Source: DHVE2 group archaeon (lineage in GTDB: Archaea > Thermoplasmatota > Thermoplasmata > Thermoplasmatales > Aciduliprofundaceae). From it: a DNA stretch of 51,188 nt. Shown here piece after piece: positions 8,404 through 17,039 of the stretch. The stretch's first letter is position 1. The number at the start of each line of letters is the position of its first letter. The notes beneath the pieces were generated by a model that worked only from the letters and a program-made list of their open reading frames with translations, made no database searches and was not told where the DNA came from. The DNA lies in NCBI GenBank assembly GCA_015523125.1, contig WAKX01000039.1, forward strand, positions 1 to 51,188, in the 5' to 3' direction. Both the position numbers and the translations under genes were made by a program.

Positions 8404-9747
8404 TTAGGACACCTCCTTTAAAGCGCTAACTAATTTATCCATATCCTCCTCGCGTATCATTTCGGTGGTTGCCAGAAGCATGGAATTGGGGACGTTGCGA
8501 TAGCATCCGGCGTTGATTGGCAAACCGCCGTGCACGCCATGCTTGAGCAATTCCTTAGAAATCTCGTGGGGGTTCTTAGGCAACTCAACCAAGAATTCGT
8601 TGAAGTGCTTTGCATCGAAAATGGGCGCGTTGAATCCCGCATTTCTCAATTTCTCCATAAGCATACGAGCGTTGTCCATGTTTTTCTTCGCCAATTCTTT
8701 CAATCCGTTCGCGCCGTAATATGCGACGAATGCAACGCTGAACACCGCGCAAAGAGCCTCGTTGGAACATATATTGCTCGTCGCTTTACCCCTTCTTATG
8801 TGTTGCTCCCTCGTTTGCAGGGTCATGACGAAGGCTCTCCTTCCATCAGCATCCACAGTTTCCCCTATTAATCTGCCGGGCATCTTTCTAACGTACTGCT
8901 TGCGGGTGGCGAATATTCCCAACAGCGGGCCGCCGAAGCTTATGGGATTGCCCAAAATTTGCCCTTCGCCAATCACTATATCCGCGCCGTAATCCGCCGG
9001 GGGCTTGAGAACTGCTAAGCTGAGAGGATTAACTCCAACAGTATATATTGCCTTGCCCAAAATATCTTTTATCTCATCGACGCCTTCATCTATCACGCCG
9101 AAGAAATTTGGATTCTCCACATACACCATCGCTGTATTCTCGTTGACCAATTCCTGCAATTCATCCAGAGCGACCATTCCGCGCTCGTTGAGCGGGTATT
9201 TTTTCACATGCATTCCTAATCCTGAGATATAATTCTTCAAAACGCTCTCCTTCTCCCAGTATAAATTTTCCGGAACTAAAACTTCTTTTCTCCTGTTCAT
9301 TCTGTATGCCATTCTTGCAGCTTCACCCAATGATGTGTGAGAGTCGTACATTGATGAATTTGCAACGTCCATTCCCGTTAATTCGGCGATAACGCTCTGG
9401 TACTCGAACAGAGTTTGGAGCATTCCTTGCGAAATTTCTGGCTGGTACGGGGTGTAAGAGGTGTAAAATTCTGAGCGGCCTACGATTTCCAGCACCGCCG
9501 GGGGAATGTAATGGGTATAAATTCCTGCGCCCAGAAAATTCGGCATATCAAATATATCTTTGTTCTTCGCCGCCAGCTCTTTGGCATATCGGTACACGGA
9601 TATTTCATCCATTGCCTCAATATCTATTCCTTTTTTCCACACTTCCTTTGGAATGTCGCTGAAAAGTTCTTCCCAGGAGCTCATCCCGAGATATTTAAGC
9701 ATATCGTCCATGTCTTTCATATGGGGGGTGATGATTTGGGAAAGCAT
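8404..9747 (-). CDS. gcvPA: Glycine dehydrogenase (decarboxylating) subunit 1
   Basis: This 447-residue protein is the N-terminal half of the two-subunit archaeal/bacterial P-protein and forms the alpha2beta2 enzyme with gcvPB. Family stretches include GAGIYTHYIPPAVLEI, YTPYQPEISQGMLQTLFEYQ and ANSSMYDSHTSLGEAARMA. The usual N-terminal helix (MDDMLKYLGMSSWEELF) appears 10-15 residues after ATG 9747, supporting that start. It opens a two-gene operon and faces the mobA-like gene across only 34 bases, so the two promoters must overlap. The role is glycine catabolism, consistent with peptide fermentation. Confidence 0.95.
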   Translation of the reverse strand: MLSQIITPHMKDMDDMLKYLGMSSWEELFSDIPKEVWKKGIDIEAMDEISVYRYAKELAAKNKDIFDMPNFLGAGIYTHYIPPAVLEIVGRSEFYTSYTPYQPEISQGMLQTLFEYQSVIAELTGMDVANSSMYDSHTSLGEAARMAYRMNRRKEVLVPENLYWEKESVLKNYISGLGMHVKKYPLNERGMVALDELQELVNENTAMVYVENPNFFGVIDEGVDEIKDILGKAIYTVGVNPLSLAVLKPPADYGADIVIGEGQILGNPISFGGPLLGIFATRKQYVRKMPGRLIGETVDADGRRAFVMTLQTREQHIRRGKATSNICSNEALCAVFSVAFVAYYGANGLKELAKKNMDNARMLMEKLRNAGFNAPIFDAKHFNEFLVELPKNPHEISKELLKHGVHGGLPINAGCYRNVPNSMLLATTEMIREEDMDKLVSALKEVS

Positions 9748-9781
9748 AAATCTTTTGAATACTCAACGAATTCCTTTGCAG

Positions 9782-10318
9782 GTGAAAGCGTACGTGTTAG
9801 TTGGAAACTCCAGGCGTTTGCCAAAGAAGCATTTAATTGAGGTGCTGCCCGGCATGAGGTTAATAGATTTGGTTGTTGAAAATCTCAGGAAAATCGGGCT
9901 CGAAGTGGTCATTTACTCCAAATACCCTTTTCCCGTGGACGCCGAAATGATAATCGACAGGGAGGCGTGGATTCTTCCCTCCATCGTGTCTCTATTTTCC
10001 CGAGATTCCGAGTTCTTCCTGTTCGGCGGGGACATGCCTCTGATTAAAAAGGAGGCGGTGGAAATCCTATTGAACAATTACGAGGAAGGCAAATCGGTGG
10101 TTCCCAGATGGCGTGCCACGGGATATCTGGAGCCTCTTCATGCGATTTATTCTTCCTCTTCGCTGCCATGTTTGAAAGGTGCACCCTCGCTCACACTCGG
10201 GCTAAAGAAATGCGCCGCGGTTAAATTCATTCCCGCCGATGAAATGCTAACGGAGACTTTTTTCAATGTGAACACCGCCGAGGATTTGGAGAATCTAAGA
10301 AGAATTCTTCTTTCCTGA
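9782..10318 (+). CDS. MobA-like molybdenum cofactor nucleotidyltransferase
   Basis: From GTG 9782 the 178-residue product has the fold plan of MobA/GlmU-type nucleotidyltransferases: an N-terminal nucleotide loop, the LPGMRLIDLVVENLRKIGLEVVIYS stretch, the metal-binding GGDMPL near residue 82, and a late FFNVNTAEDLE that closely matches the 'NxNTPEDL' of MobA. MobA links GMP to molybdopterin, and the neighbouring operon encodes a molybdo/tungsto-bis-MGD formate dehydrogenase, which supports that role. The usual LAGGxSxRxG loop is reduced to VLVGNSRRLPKKH, so catalytic competence needs care. A TATA-like ATAAATC lies about 27-33 bases upstream. The ATG at 9560 would read through gcvPA and is rejected. 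Confidence 0.75.
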   Translation: MKAYVLVGNSRRLPKKHLIEVLPGMRLIDLVVENLRKIGLEVVIYSKYPFPVDAEMIIDREAWILPSIVSLFSRDSEFFLFGGDMPLIKKEAVEILLNNYEEGKSVVPRWRATGYLEPLHAIYSSSSLPCLKGAPSLTLGLKKCAAVKFIPADEMLTETFFNVNTAEDLENLRRILLS

Positions 10319-11113
10319 TTTCTCGCAGAAAAATTTCCCTAGGAGCAGTGCGAGCCCGGCGGATGTGGTGAGGGTGAAGTAAATCAAGAGTCCGATGTAA
10401 ATATAAGTTGTGCAGGGCTGCGTGCCTGAGATGCGGGCACAAGCGCCCACGCCCGCGAGGTTTATGTACATGTAAGAAGGATACGCTATGAATATGCCCC
10501 AGAACAGAAGGGAAAGCGCCAAATTTGTGGTAGAATTCTTATTTATTAAATTACATTTGTGAGTTGCGGTAACCAATAGAGCAGCTATTAATGCGATAAT
10601 TACGGCGAGCAATAAAGGCAGGTAGAGTTGGATAAATTCCGATGGAGCGCTTCCGCATGGAACCTCGGTGGTGAATTGCAGAGAAATGAGAAGAAGAGGT
10701 AAAAGAATCGCATTGTAAACTATTGTCCAGAGCCTTTCTCGAAGAACGTCTTTACTTCTATGAGTGGATAAGGACATCTTCGCAGAAATCAATGTTAGTA
10801 TGAAAAAATCTATGGCCACTATTATCGGGTAGTATTTGATTGCCTGGTTCTCCTCATACCAGCTCCAACTGCTATTGGCCATCAGCGCGCTGAGCACGAG
10901 AGATATGAATGAAATCGCAGCAGCGCCTACGTACCTTTTAAGATAGAATGCCAGAAGAAAGAGAAGCATTCCGGGAAGGCTGAAAAATAGGAAGAAATAA
11001 AAAATGTCGGTTCCGAGGGAAACTAAAAAAACCGCAGTGAAGATGAACGCCATGAGGGCAATAATCCAATCATTCACTATTTTTTCATTCAACCCCCTGT
11101 GGGTTAGTTCCAT
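10295..11113 (-). CDS. Multi-pass membrane protein, unknown
   Basis: The 272-residue product has about eight hydrophobic helices separated by short loops and ends in a basic Lys/Ser/Asn tail. One loop holds two Cys residues (GACARISGTQPC), which could form a disulfide on the outside. No transporter or enzyme motif is seen. It converges on the mobA-like gene with a 24-base overlap and is divergent from the formate dehydrogenase operon, so it shares that intergenic palindrome. Confidence 0.6.
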   Translation of the reverse strand: MELTHRGLNEKIVNDWIIALMAFIFTAVFLVSLGTDIFYFFLFFSLPGMLLFLLAFYLKRYVGAAAISFISLVLSALMANSSWSWYEENQAIKYYPIIVAIDFFILTLISAKMSLSTHRSKDVLRERLWTIVYNAILLPLLLISLQFTTEVPCGSAPSEFIQLYLPLLLAVIIALIAALLVTATHKCNLINKNSTTNLALSLLFWGIFIAYPSYMYINLAGVGACARISGTQPCTTYIYIGLLIYFTLTTSAGLALLLGKFFCEKSGKKNSS

Positions 11114-11157
11114 AAGTAGTTATGTTGGTAAAAGTTATTAAATTTTTCTCCGATAGA

Positions 11158-11176
11158 TTTTGCGACTTTCGCAAAA
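11158..11176. promoter_or_regulatory. 8+8 bp palindrome upstream of the formate dehydrogenase operon
   Basis: TTTTGCGA-CTT-TCGCAAAA is a perfect inverted repeat that directly abuts the TATA-like TAAATAAC at 11179-11186. A dimer bound here would cover the BRE and block TFB/TBP. No T-run follows it. It lies between divergent genes (starts at 11113 and 11206), so it could also affect the membrane-protein gene. The regulator is unknown. Confidence 0.55.
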
Positions 11177-11178
11177 CC

Positions 11179-11186
11179 TAAATAAC
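11179..11186 (+). promoter_or_regulatory. TATA-like box of the formate dehydrogenase operon
   Basis: TAAATAAC lies 20-27 bases before ATG 11206, which matches the archaeal TATA-to-start spacing of a leaderless transcript. There is no Shine-Dalgarno sequence before this first gene, whereas the second gene of the operon has GGGGGTG. Confidence 0.6.
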
Positions 11187-11205
11187 TTTGTGATAATACC
11201 TCGGC

Positions 11206-11655
11206 ATGGACGGGAAAGTGCTCGAAATCATAGAAAAACACAGGAATGATGATTCAAAGCTTCTGGCAATTCTCCACGACGTTCAGAATGAATTCGGCTA
11301 CATTCCCGAGGATGCGATAAAAACGATTGCGAAAGAATTGGGAATGAAAAAGGGAGAAGTTTATGATGCGGCTTCATTTTATTCATTTTTCAAGTTCGAA
11401 CCCGAAGGGAAGCATGAAGTGATGATTTGCGACTGCATAGTTTGCCACATCAAAGGCTCGGAAAGAATTATTGAAAGAATCGAAAAAGAGTTCGGGGTGA
11501 AGATGGGCGAGACCACGAAGGATGGCAAATTCACATTCAAAGTTGTTGAAGGTCTCGGACATTGCGAATCCTCGCCGGTGATGATGCTCGATGGAAAAAT
11601 TTACGGGGATTTAACTCCCGAGAAAGCGATGGAAATTTTGAGGGGGTGCGAGTGA
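11206..11655 (+). CDS. NuoE-like thioredoxin-fold [2Fe-2S] subunit
   Basis: This 149-residue protein matches the 24-kDa NuoE/HndA family, which carries electrons between NAD(H)-linked flavin and downstream clusters. The N-terminal helical part (LLAILHDVQNEFGYIPEDAI, then DAASFYSFF) is canonical. The first Cys pair C75-x4-C80 is present with an extra Cys at 77. The second pair is altered: where the family has C-L-G-x-C, the sequence has G116-L-G-H-C120, so one of the four usual ligands is Gly. The stop shares one base with the next start (TGATG), so it is coupled to the NuoF-like gene and probably forms the NAD-binding module of the formate dehydrogenase. Confidence 0.88.
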   Translation: MDGKVLEIIEKHRNDDSKLLAILHDVQNEFGYIPEDAIKTIAKELGMKKGEVYDAASFYSFFKFEPEGKHEVMICDCIVCHIKGSERIIERIEKEFGVKMGETTKDGKFTFKVVEGLGHCESSPVMMLDGKIYGDLTPEKAMEILRGCE

Positions 11656-12869
11656 TGCTACTTCTCAAAGATGCACGCAATGTGGAAGATTACCTCGCGC
11701 AAGGCGGTTTCAAAGCGCTCCGCAAAGCATTGGAATTCGGGCAAGATGAAATAATAAAAGAGGTGGAAACTTCTGGGCTTTTGGGAAGAGGGGGTGCTGC
11801 GTTCCCAACGGGGCTGAAGATGAAATTCGTAAGAAAGGAGAGAAAGACGCCGAAGTACATTGTGGCCAATGCGGACGAGGGAGAACCGGGAACATTTAAG
11901 GATAGAGTTCTCATGGAGAGAAACCCGTACCAAATATTGGAGGGAATGATTATCTCCGCGTATGCCATAGGTGCCAAGAAGGGATTTTTCTACATCCGCT
12001 ACGAATATAAGGAGATTGCAAAGGACATAGAGAGAAAAATAGAGGAATTACGAAGGTTAGGAATACTGGGTCCGAGCATATACGGCTCGAAATTCTCGTT
12101 TGACATCGAAGTGGTTTTAGGAGCGGGCGCTTATGTTTGCGGGGAAGAAACGGCGCTGATGGAGAGCATCGAGGGCAAGAGGGGATTTCCGAGAATAAAG
12201 CCGCCATATCCTGCGCAATACGGGCTTTGGGGAAAGCCTACGCTGATTAACAATGTGGAGACCCTCGCGAATATACCCGTAGTGATGAGCATGGGCGGAG
12301 CGAACTACAGCAGATTGGGAAAAGAGGGCTGCAGTGGGCCGAAGCTTTTCAGCGTGAGCGGATTCGTGAAGAATCCCGGAGTTTATGAGGCGAATTTGGG
12401 AGAGAAAACTATAGGTGAGATGATTGAGCTCACCGGAGGAGTGGAAGGCGAATTCAAAGGCCTCATGATAGGCGGCGGCGCCGCGGGGTTCATACTAAAC
12501 GAAGAGTATTTAGACATGCCTCTTTGCTTTAAAGATGCAAAAGAGCGCGGCTTATTTTTAGGCACAGGAGATATAATAGTTTTCAACGAATCCGTAAATA
12601 TTTGGGATATTCTGCTCAACATCGCTAAATTCTTCGAGCACGAGTCCTGTGGGCAGTGCTTCCCCTGCCGCTACGGAACCAAGAGAATGCGGGAAATAAT
12701 TGAAAAAATTGTTCGCGGCGAGGGGAGAAAAGAGGATATTGAAAAACTCAACGCCACGGCGAGGGCGATGAAAATAGCCTCGCTCTGCCCTCTGGGCGCA
12801 AGTGCGATGTTAGCTTACGAATCCGCCATGAAGAACTTCCGCGAGGAGCTCATGGGGGTGATTCAATGA
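11655..12869 (+). CDS. NuoF-like NAD(H):FMN oxidoreductase subunit
   Basis: From ATG 11655 (ribosome site GGGGGTG, overlapping the previous stop) the protein has 404 residues. It holds the NADH-binding GRGGAAFPTGLK (near residue 40), the FMN-site stretch NADEGEPGTFKDR, the GAGAYVCGEETALMESIEGKRG segment, and the C-terminal [4Fe-4S] motif SCGQCFPCRYG with a later Cys in ASLCPLGA. It therefore oxidises or reduces NAD(P)H and passes electrons to the NuoE-like and FdhA-like partners. It lacks the N-terminal NuoE fusion and C-terminal ferredoxin domains of HydB-type hydrogenase subunits. Its stop overlaps the next ATG by four bases (ATGA). Confidence 0.92.
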   Translation: MLLLKDARNVEDYLAQGGFKALRKALEFGQDEIIKEVETSGLLGRGGAAFPTGLKMKFVRKERKTPKYIVANADEGEPGTFKDRVLMERNPYQILEGMIISAYAIGAKKGFFYIRYEYKEIAKDIERKIEELRRLGILGPSIYGSKFSFDIEVVLGAGAYVCGEETALMESIEGKRGFPRIKPPYPAQYGLWGKPTLINNVETLANIPVVMSMGGANYSRLGKEGCSGPKLFSVSGFVKNPGVYEANLGEKTIGEMIELTGGVEGEFKGLMIGGGAAGFILNEEYLDMPLCFKDAKERGLFLGTGDIIVFNESVNIWDILLNIAKFFEHESCGQCFPCRYGTKRMREIIEKIVRGEGRKEDIEKLNATARAMKIASLCPLGASAMLAYESAMKNFREELMGVIQ

Positions 12870-15505
12870 TTATAACTATTGATGGGAAAAGGGTTGAAGT
12901 TGAGGAAGGAAAGACCATTCTTCAGGCTGCGAGGGAAAATGGTATCGAGATTCCTGCGCTTTGCAATTACATTGATGGGAAGCCCATAGGCTCCTGCGGG
13001 CTGTGCGTGGTAAGCATAAAAAATGGTGGGAGAGAATATCACGCGAGGGCATGCGCCACGAAAGTTGCAGACGGAATGGAAATAGAGACTCACACTCAGG
13101 AGGTAGAAGACGCGAGGAGAACGATTTTGGAAATGTTAGCGGAGGAGCACGGGGAGATTGGGGGCGAGGCGAATGAATTGTTTTTGAAGTACGGAATAGA
13201 AATAAAGAGCGATAAAAAGAGAGAAGCACCGAATTTAGTGGACAATCCATTCATTTCTTTCAATCCCAATGCCTGCGTCTCATGTTTCCGCTGCGTGCAG
13301 GCCTGCTCGCTCATAAAAGAGAACCATGTTTTGGTGCGAGAGAATCGCGGATCAAATATAGGAATTGTAGCAGGGATAAACGAAAATCTCAAGGATGCTG
13401 GCTGCGCCTTCTGCGGTGCGTGCGTGGACGCGTGCCCCACCGGAGCGCTCATGGATTTGACCCCAAAAGAGGAAGAAGGGAAGAAAATCACGAGTATATG
13501 TCCGTATTGCGGCGTGGGGTGTGCCATAGATTACTACGTTTTGGGCAATGAAATTATTTACGCGAGGGGCTCTCCGGACGGGGTGAACAAAGGGGACGAC
13601 TGCATCAAAGGTCGCTACGGCTGGCAATTCGTGCATAGCGAAGAGCGATTGAAAAAACCGCTAATAAAGAAGAATGGAAAGTTTGAGGAAGTCACATGGG
13701 ATGAAGCTTTGAACTATGTTGCCTCGCGCCTGAAAGAAATAAAGGAGAAATACGGCGCGGACAGCATCGCCGGTCTCTCGTCTGCGAAATGTACCAACGA
13801 GGAGAATTACCTGTTTCAGAAGTTCATGCGCATTGTGGTGGGCACCAACAATGTGGACCACTGCGCGAGGCTATGTCATGCTTCCACCGTGGTCGGATTA
13901 TTCAAAGTGTTTGGCAGCGGAGCAATGACAAACAGTTTGGAAGATTTGGAGAAAGATGCGGAGCTATATTTCGTGATCGGTTCAAACACCACACATGCGC
14001 ATCCGGTAATCGGCACGATGATTAAAAGAGCCGTAAAATCTCGGGGGGCGAAATTGATAGTTGCTGACCCGCGGGATATCGAGCTCGCGGAGTACTCCGA
14101 TCTTCATTTAAGGCAGCGTCCAGGTACAGATGTCGCTTTGATCAACGGGATGATGAACGTCATAATCTCTCACGGGTTAGAAGATAGAGAATTCATAGAG
14201 AACAGAACGGAGGGCTTTGAAAAATTGAAAGAAATCGTTAAGAAATACACGCCGGAGTATGTGGAGAAGATAACCGGTGTGCCTAAGGAGGACATAATAA
14301 AGGCGGCGGTTCTGTATGCCACCCACAAATCAGCGATAATTTACGCAATGGGAATTACGCAGCACACTTCCGGCACGGCAAATGTGGCCTCGCTGGCGAA
14401 TTTAGCGCTTCTCACTGGCAATGTGGGAAAGAGGGGCGCTGGAGTGAATCCTCTTCGCGGCCAGAACAACGTGCAGGGCGCCGGGGACATGGGCGCTTTA
14501 CCAAACGTGCTTCCCGGATATGCGAAATTGGGAACGAGAAGAGCGAGGGAAATAGAAAAAATATGGGGCAGGAAAATACCTGAAAAAGATGGGTTAACCG
14601 TTGTTGAGATGATGCACGCCGCTTCTAAAGGAGTGATAAAGGGGATGTACATAATGGGCGAAAATCCGGCGGTGAGCGACCCGGACCAGAAGCATGTGAT
14701 TCAGGCGTTGAAGAATTTAGAGTTCCTCGTAGTGCAGGATTTATTTATGAGCGAAACCGCTCAACTTGCGGATGTAATTCTTCCCGTGGTGTCTTCGCTC
14801 GAGAAAGAGGGCACATTCACCAACACAGAGAGAAGAGTTCAATTGCTTCATCGCGTTCTTGAACCCGTAGAGGATGCGAAGCCCGATTGGTGGATAATTC
14901 AGGAAATTGCCAAAAGAATGGGCGCAGAGTGGAATTACGAAAGCCCGAAGGATATATTTGAAGAAATAAGGAAGGTTGTTCTGCAGTATCGCGGGATAAC
15001 ATACGAGAGAATAGAGAAAATGGGCTTGCAGTGGCCGTGTCCTAGTGAGGGGCACCATGGCACCAAGATTCTCCACGAAGATATGTTTCCGACTCCAAAC
15101 GGATTGGCCAAATTCTCCCCTTACGAGTACAATCCGCCGGCGGAAGAGCCGGACGAGGAATATCCCTTTGTTCTCACCACCGGGCGCACTTACGAGCATT
15201 TCCACACTGGCACACTGACGAGAAAAATCGATGGATTCAATGAGCTCATTCCAGAAGCATTCGTTGAAATTCATCCAGAGGATGCGGAGAAATTAGGCGT
15301 GGAAGATGGAGATTGCATAGAGGTGGAATCTCGTAGAGGAAAGATAAGGGTGAAAGCGAAGCTTGCGGGGATAAAGAAGGGCGTTGTTTTCATCCCTTTC
15401 CACTTTGCAGAGAGCGCGGCGAATGTTCTTACCATAGACGCACTGGATCCTGAGGCGAAGATTCCAGAATTAAAGGTTGCGGCTGTCCGTTTGAAGAAGT
15501 GCTGA
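12866..15505 (+). CDS. fdhA: Formate dehydrogenase catalytic subunit (Cys type)
   Basis: This 879-residue protein oxidises formate, or reduces CO2, at a Mo/W-bis-molybdopterin centre. In order: a plant-type [2Fe-2S] domain (Cys33, 44, 47, 63), two [4Fe-4S] ferredoxin motifs (CVSCFRCVQAC near 139, CAFCGACVDACP near 181), and the molybdopterin oxidoreductase part with its own [4Fe-4S] site CPYCGVGC. The metal ligand is Cys337 in HCARLCHAS, where some formate dehydrogenases have selenocysteine. The C-terminal half (LTTGRTYEHFHTGTLTRK, VEIHPEDAEKLGVEDGD) is the MopB dinucleotide-binding domain. The NuoG-type His/Cys3 cluster motif is absent. With NuoE- and NuoF-like partners it should form an NAD-dependent, cytoplasmic enzyme; no membrane subunit is seen. 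Confidence 0.92.
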   Translation: MIITIDGKRVEVEEGKTILQAARENGIEIPALCNYIDGKPIGSCGLCVVSIKNGGREYHARACATKVADGMEIETHTQEVEDARRTILEMLAEEHGEIGGEANELFLKYGIEIKSDKKREAPNLVDNPFISFNPNACVSCFRCVQACSLIKENHVLVRENRGSNIGIVAGINENLKDAGCAFCGACVDACPTGALMDLTPKEEEGKKITSICPYCGVGCAIDYYVLGNEIIYARGSPDGVNKGDDCIKGRYGWQFVHSEERLKKPLIKKNGKFEEVTWDEALNYVASRLKEIKEKYGADSIAGLSSAKCTNEENYLFQKFMRIVVGTNNVDHCARLCHASTVVGLFKVFGSGAMTNSLEDLEKDAELYFVIGSNTTHAHPVIGTMIKRAVKSRGAKLIVADPRDIELAEYSDLHLRQRPGTDVALINGMMNVIISHGLEDREFIENRTEGFEKLKEIVKKYTPEYVEKITGVPKEDIIKAAVLYATHKSAIIYAMGITQHTSGTANVASLANLALLTGNVGKRGAGVNPLRGQNNVQGAGDMGALPNVLPGYAKLGTRRAREIEKIWGRKIPEKDGLTVVEMMHAASKGVIKGMYIMGENPAVSDPDQKHVIQALKNLEFLVVQDLFMSETAQLADVILPVVSSLEKEGTFTNTERRVQLLHRVLEPVEDAKPDWWIIQEIAKRMGAEWNYESPKDIFEEIRKVVLQYRGITYERIEKMGLQWPCPSEGHHGTKILHEDMFPTPNGLAKFSPYEYNPPAEEPDEEYPFVLTTGRTYEHFHTGTLTRKIDGFNELIPEAFVEIHPEDAEKLGVEDGDCIEVESRRGKIRVKAKLAGIKKGVVFIPFHFAESAANVLTIDALDPEAKIPELKVAAVRLKKC

Positions 15506-15548
15506 ATAGAAATAAATCATTAAATACGCAATCATATTTACTCAATCT

Positions 15549-17039
15549 ATGAAAAGAGCGGTGCTGCTGGCCATGGTTGTTATCTTGCTTTTCCCCCTGT
15601 TCTTACAACCGGTTAGCGCGCGCTCCGTGGAACTGAATTATCACGGGGAGCAGGAGATAATAGTGAGAGGTCATACTCCCGTTTGGCTGAATTTCACCCT
15701 CCGTAATATTTTCAACAGGAGTCTCGACATAGAGATTTCCGTCACAGAATCTTCGCTGTATTCCGTTTCTTATGTTCCTTCGCATGCGTTCCGCTTGGGG
15801 CCTCTTTCCGAGAGGAACGTATCCGTCATAATAACCCCCAGTGAAAAGTTGGAGAGGGAGGAAATAGATATTCAGGTGAAGTTTAAAATTTACGAGATGG
15901 AGGCGGTGAATCCCATAGACACGAAGGAAATGTCCTTCGTGATTTTAGTTATCAATCCTTCATGGTTTATCAAGCCCATCATATCCACCTTGGGTCTCGA
16001 AGACAACTGGGTCTGGCAGTTCATCATAACCGTTCTATTCTGGCTCGGAGTTGGCTTTTTAACGGTCTTCGTTATAGCTCCGATAATTAGGGTAACGACG
16101 GAGAAAACCAAAACGAAGGTAGATGACATAATCTGGCAAATAATCCGGGCACCAATCATCATCATGCTCTTCATCTACGGCTTTGTAGCCGCCGCGGAGC
16201 TTCTTCCCATAAGCGCATCTTCGCTCTCAGCAATAAACAAAGCTTACGAAATAACATTAATTGCTGTGATCACTTACCTTTCGTACAGGATATTCCACGA
16301 CCTCATGATTTACGAGGGAAAGAAGCTGGCGGAGAAGACGGAGAGCGAGCTTGACGATGTTCTTATTCCCGTTGTTGAGAAAATAGGCGATGCGCTCATA
16401 CTTATTGTGGGTTCTCTGTGGCTTCTGAATTCTTTGGGAATCAACATAACTATATTTCTTGCGGGTCTCGGAGGTCTCGGATTGATAATAGGTCTCGCAT
16501 CTCAGGACGCCCTTGCCAATTTCTTTGCGGGAATGCACATCCTTTTAGATCATCCATTTGCCATAGGGGATTACATCAAGCTTGAGGGGATAAACACGGT
16601 GTACAGGATAGAAAAGGTGGGTGTTCGCTCCACTCGAGCTTACGATGTGTTCAACCACGAGGAAGTGGTGATACCCAACAAGATGCTCGCAGGGGACAAA
16701 ATTATCAACATGATGAAGCCCGATAACTTGGGCAAGGTGAAGTTCAATGTTGGCGTTGCTTACGGTACGGATGTGGATAGAGTAATGGAAATAATCGAGA
16801 AGGTTGTGGAAGAGCACCCGGAAATCATAAAGAGCGGAGACAAAAAGCCGTTGGTGCGGCTGGTGAATTTCGGAGAATCATCGCTTGATTTCCTCGTAAT
16901 CGCGTGGATTCCAAACATAATGGACCAGTGGCGCGTCGCTCATGAGTTAAGAGTCGCGCTTTACAACAAATTCAAGGAAGAGGGTGTAGAGATACCATTC
17001 CCGCAGCTGGACGTGCATATAAAAAACCAAGAATCATGA
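15549..17039 (+). CDS. MscS-family mechanosensitive channel with an N-terminal extracytoplasmic domain
   Basis: The 496-residue product starts with a signal peptide ending near SARS (residues 24-27). An extracytoplasmic Ig-like/NEW3-like domain follows to about residue 135, then four or five membrane helices. The pore-lining helix and MscS core LAGLGGLGLIIGLASQDALANFFAG (about 305-329) is unmistakable, followed by HPFAIGDYIKLEG and the beta-domain with VVIPNKMLAGDKIIN. It should open under membrane tension to release solutes during osmotic downshock. TATA-like AAATAAAT/TTAAATAC elements precede ATG 15549. It ends by overlapping the convergent deaminase by six bases. Confidence 0.9.
   Translation: MKRAVLLAMVVILLFPLFLQPVSARSVELNYHGEQEIIVRGHTPVWLNFTLRNIFNRSLDIEISVTESSLYSVSYVPSHAFRLGPLSERNVSVIITPSEKLEREEIDIQVKFKIYEMEAVNPIDTKEMSFVILVINPSWFIKPIISTLGLEDNWVWQFIITVLFWLGVGFLTVFVIAPIIRVTTEKTKTKVDDIIWQIIRAPIIIMLFIYGFVAAAELLPISASSLSAINKAYEITLIAVITYLSYRIFHDLMIYEGKKLAEKTESELDDVLIPVVEKIGDALILIVGSLWLLNSLGINITIFLAGLGGLGLIIGLASQDALANFFAGMHILLDHPFAIGDYIKLEGINTVYRIEKVGVRSTRAYDVFNHEEVVIPNKMLAGDKIINMMKPDNLGKVKFNVGVAYGTDVDRVMEIIEKVVEEHPEIIKSGDKKPLVRLVNFGESSLDFLVIAWIPNIMDQWRVAHELRVALYNKFKEEGVEIPFPQLDVHIKNQES

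Noticed and set aside
14741-15274. A 177-codon open frame antisense to fdhA
   Set aside because: Fully covered by conserved fdhA coding sequence on the other strand with no sign of independent expression.
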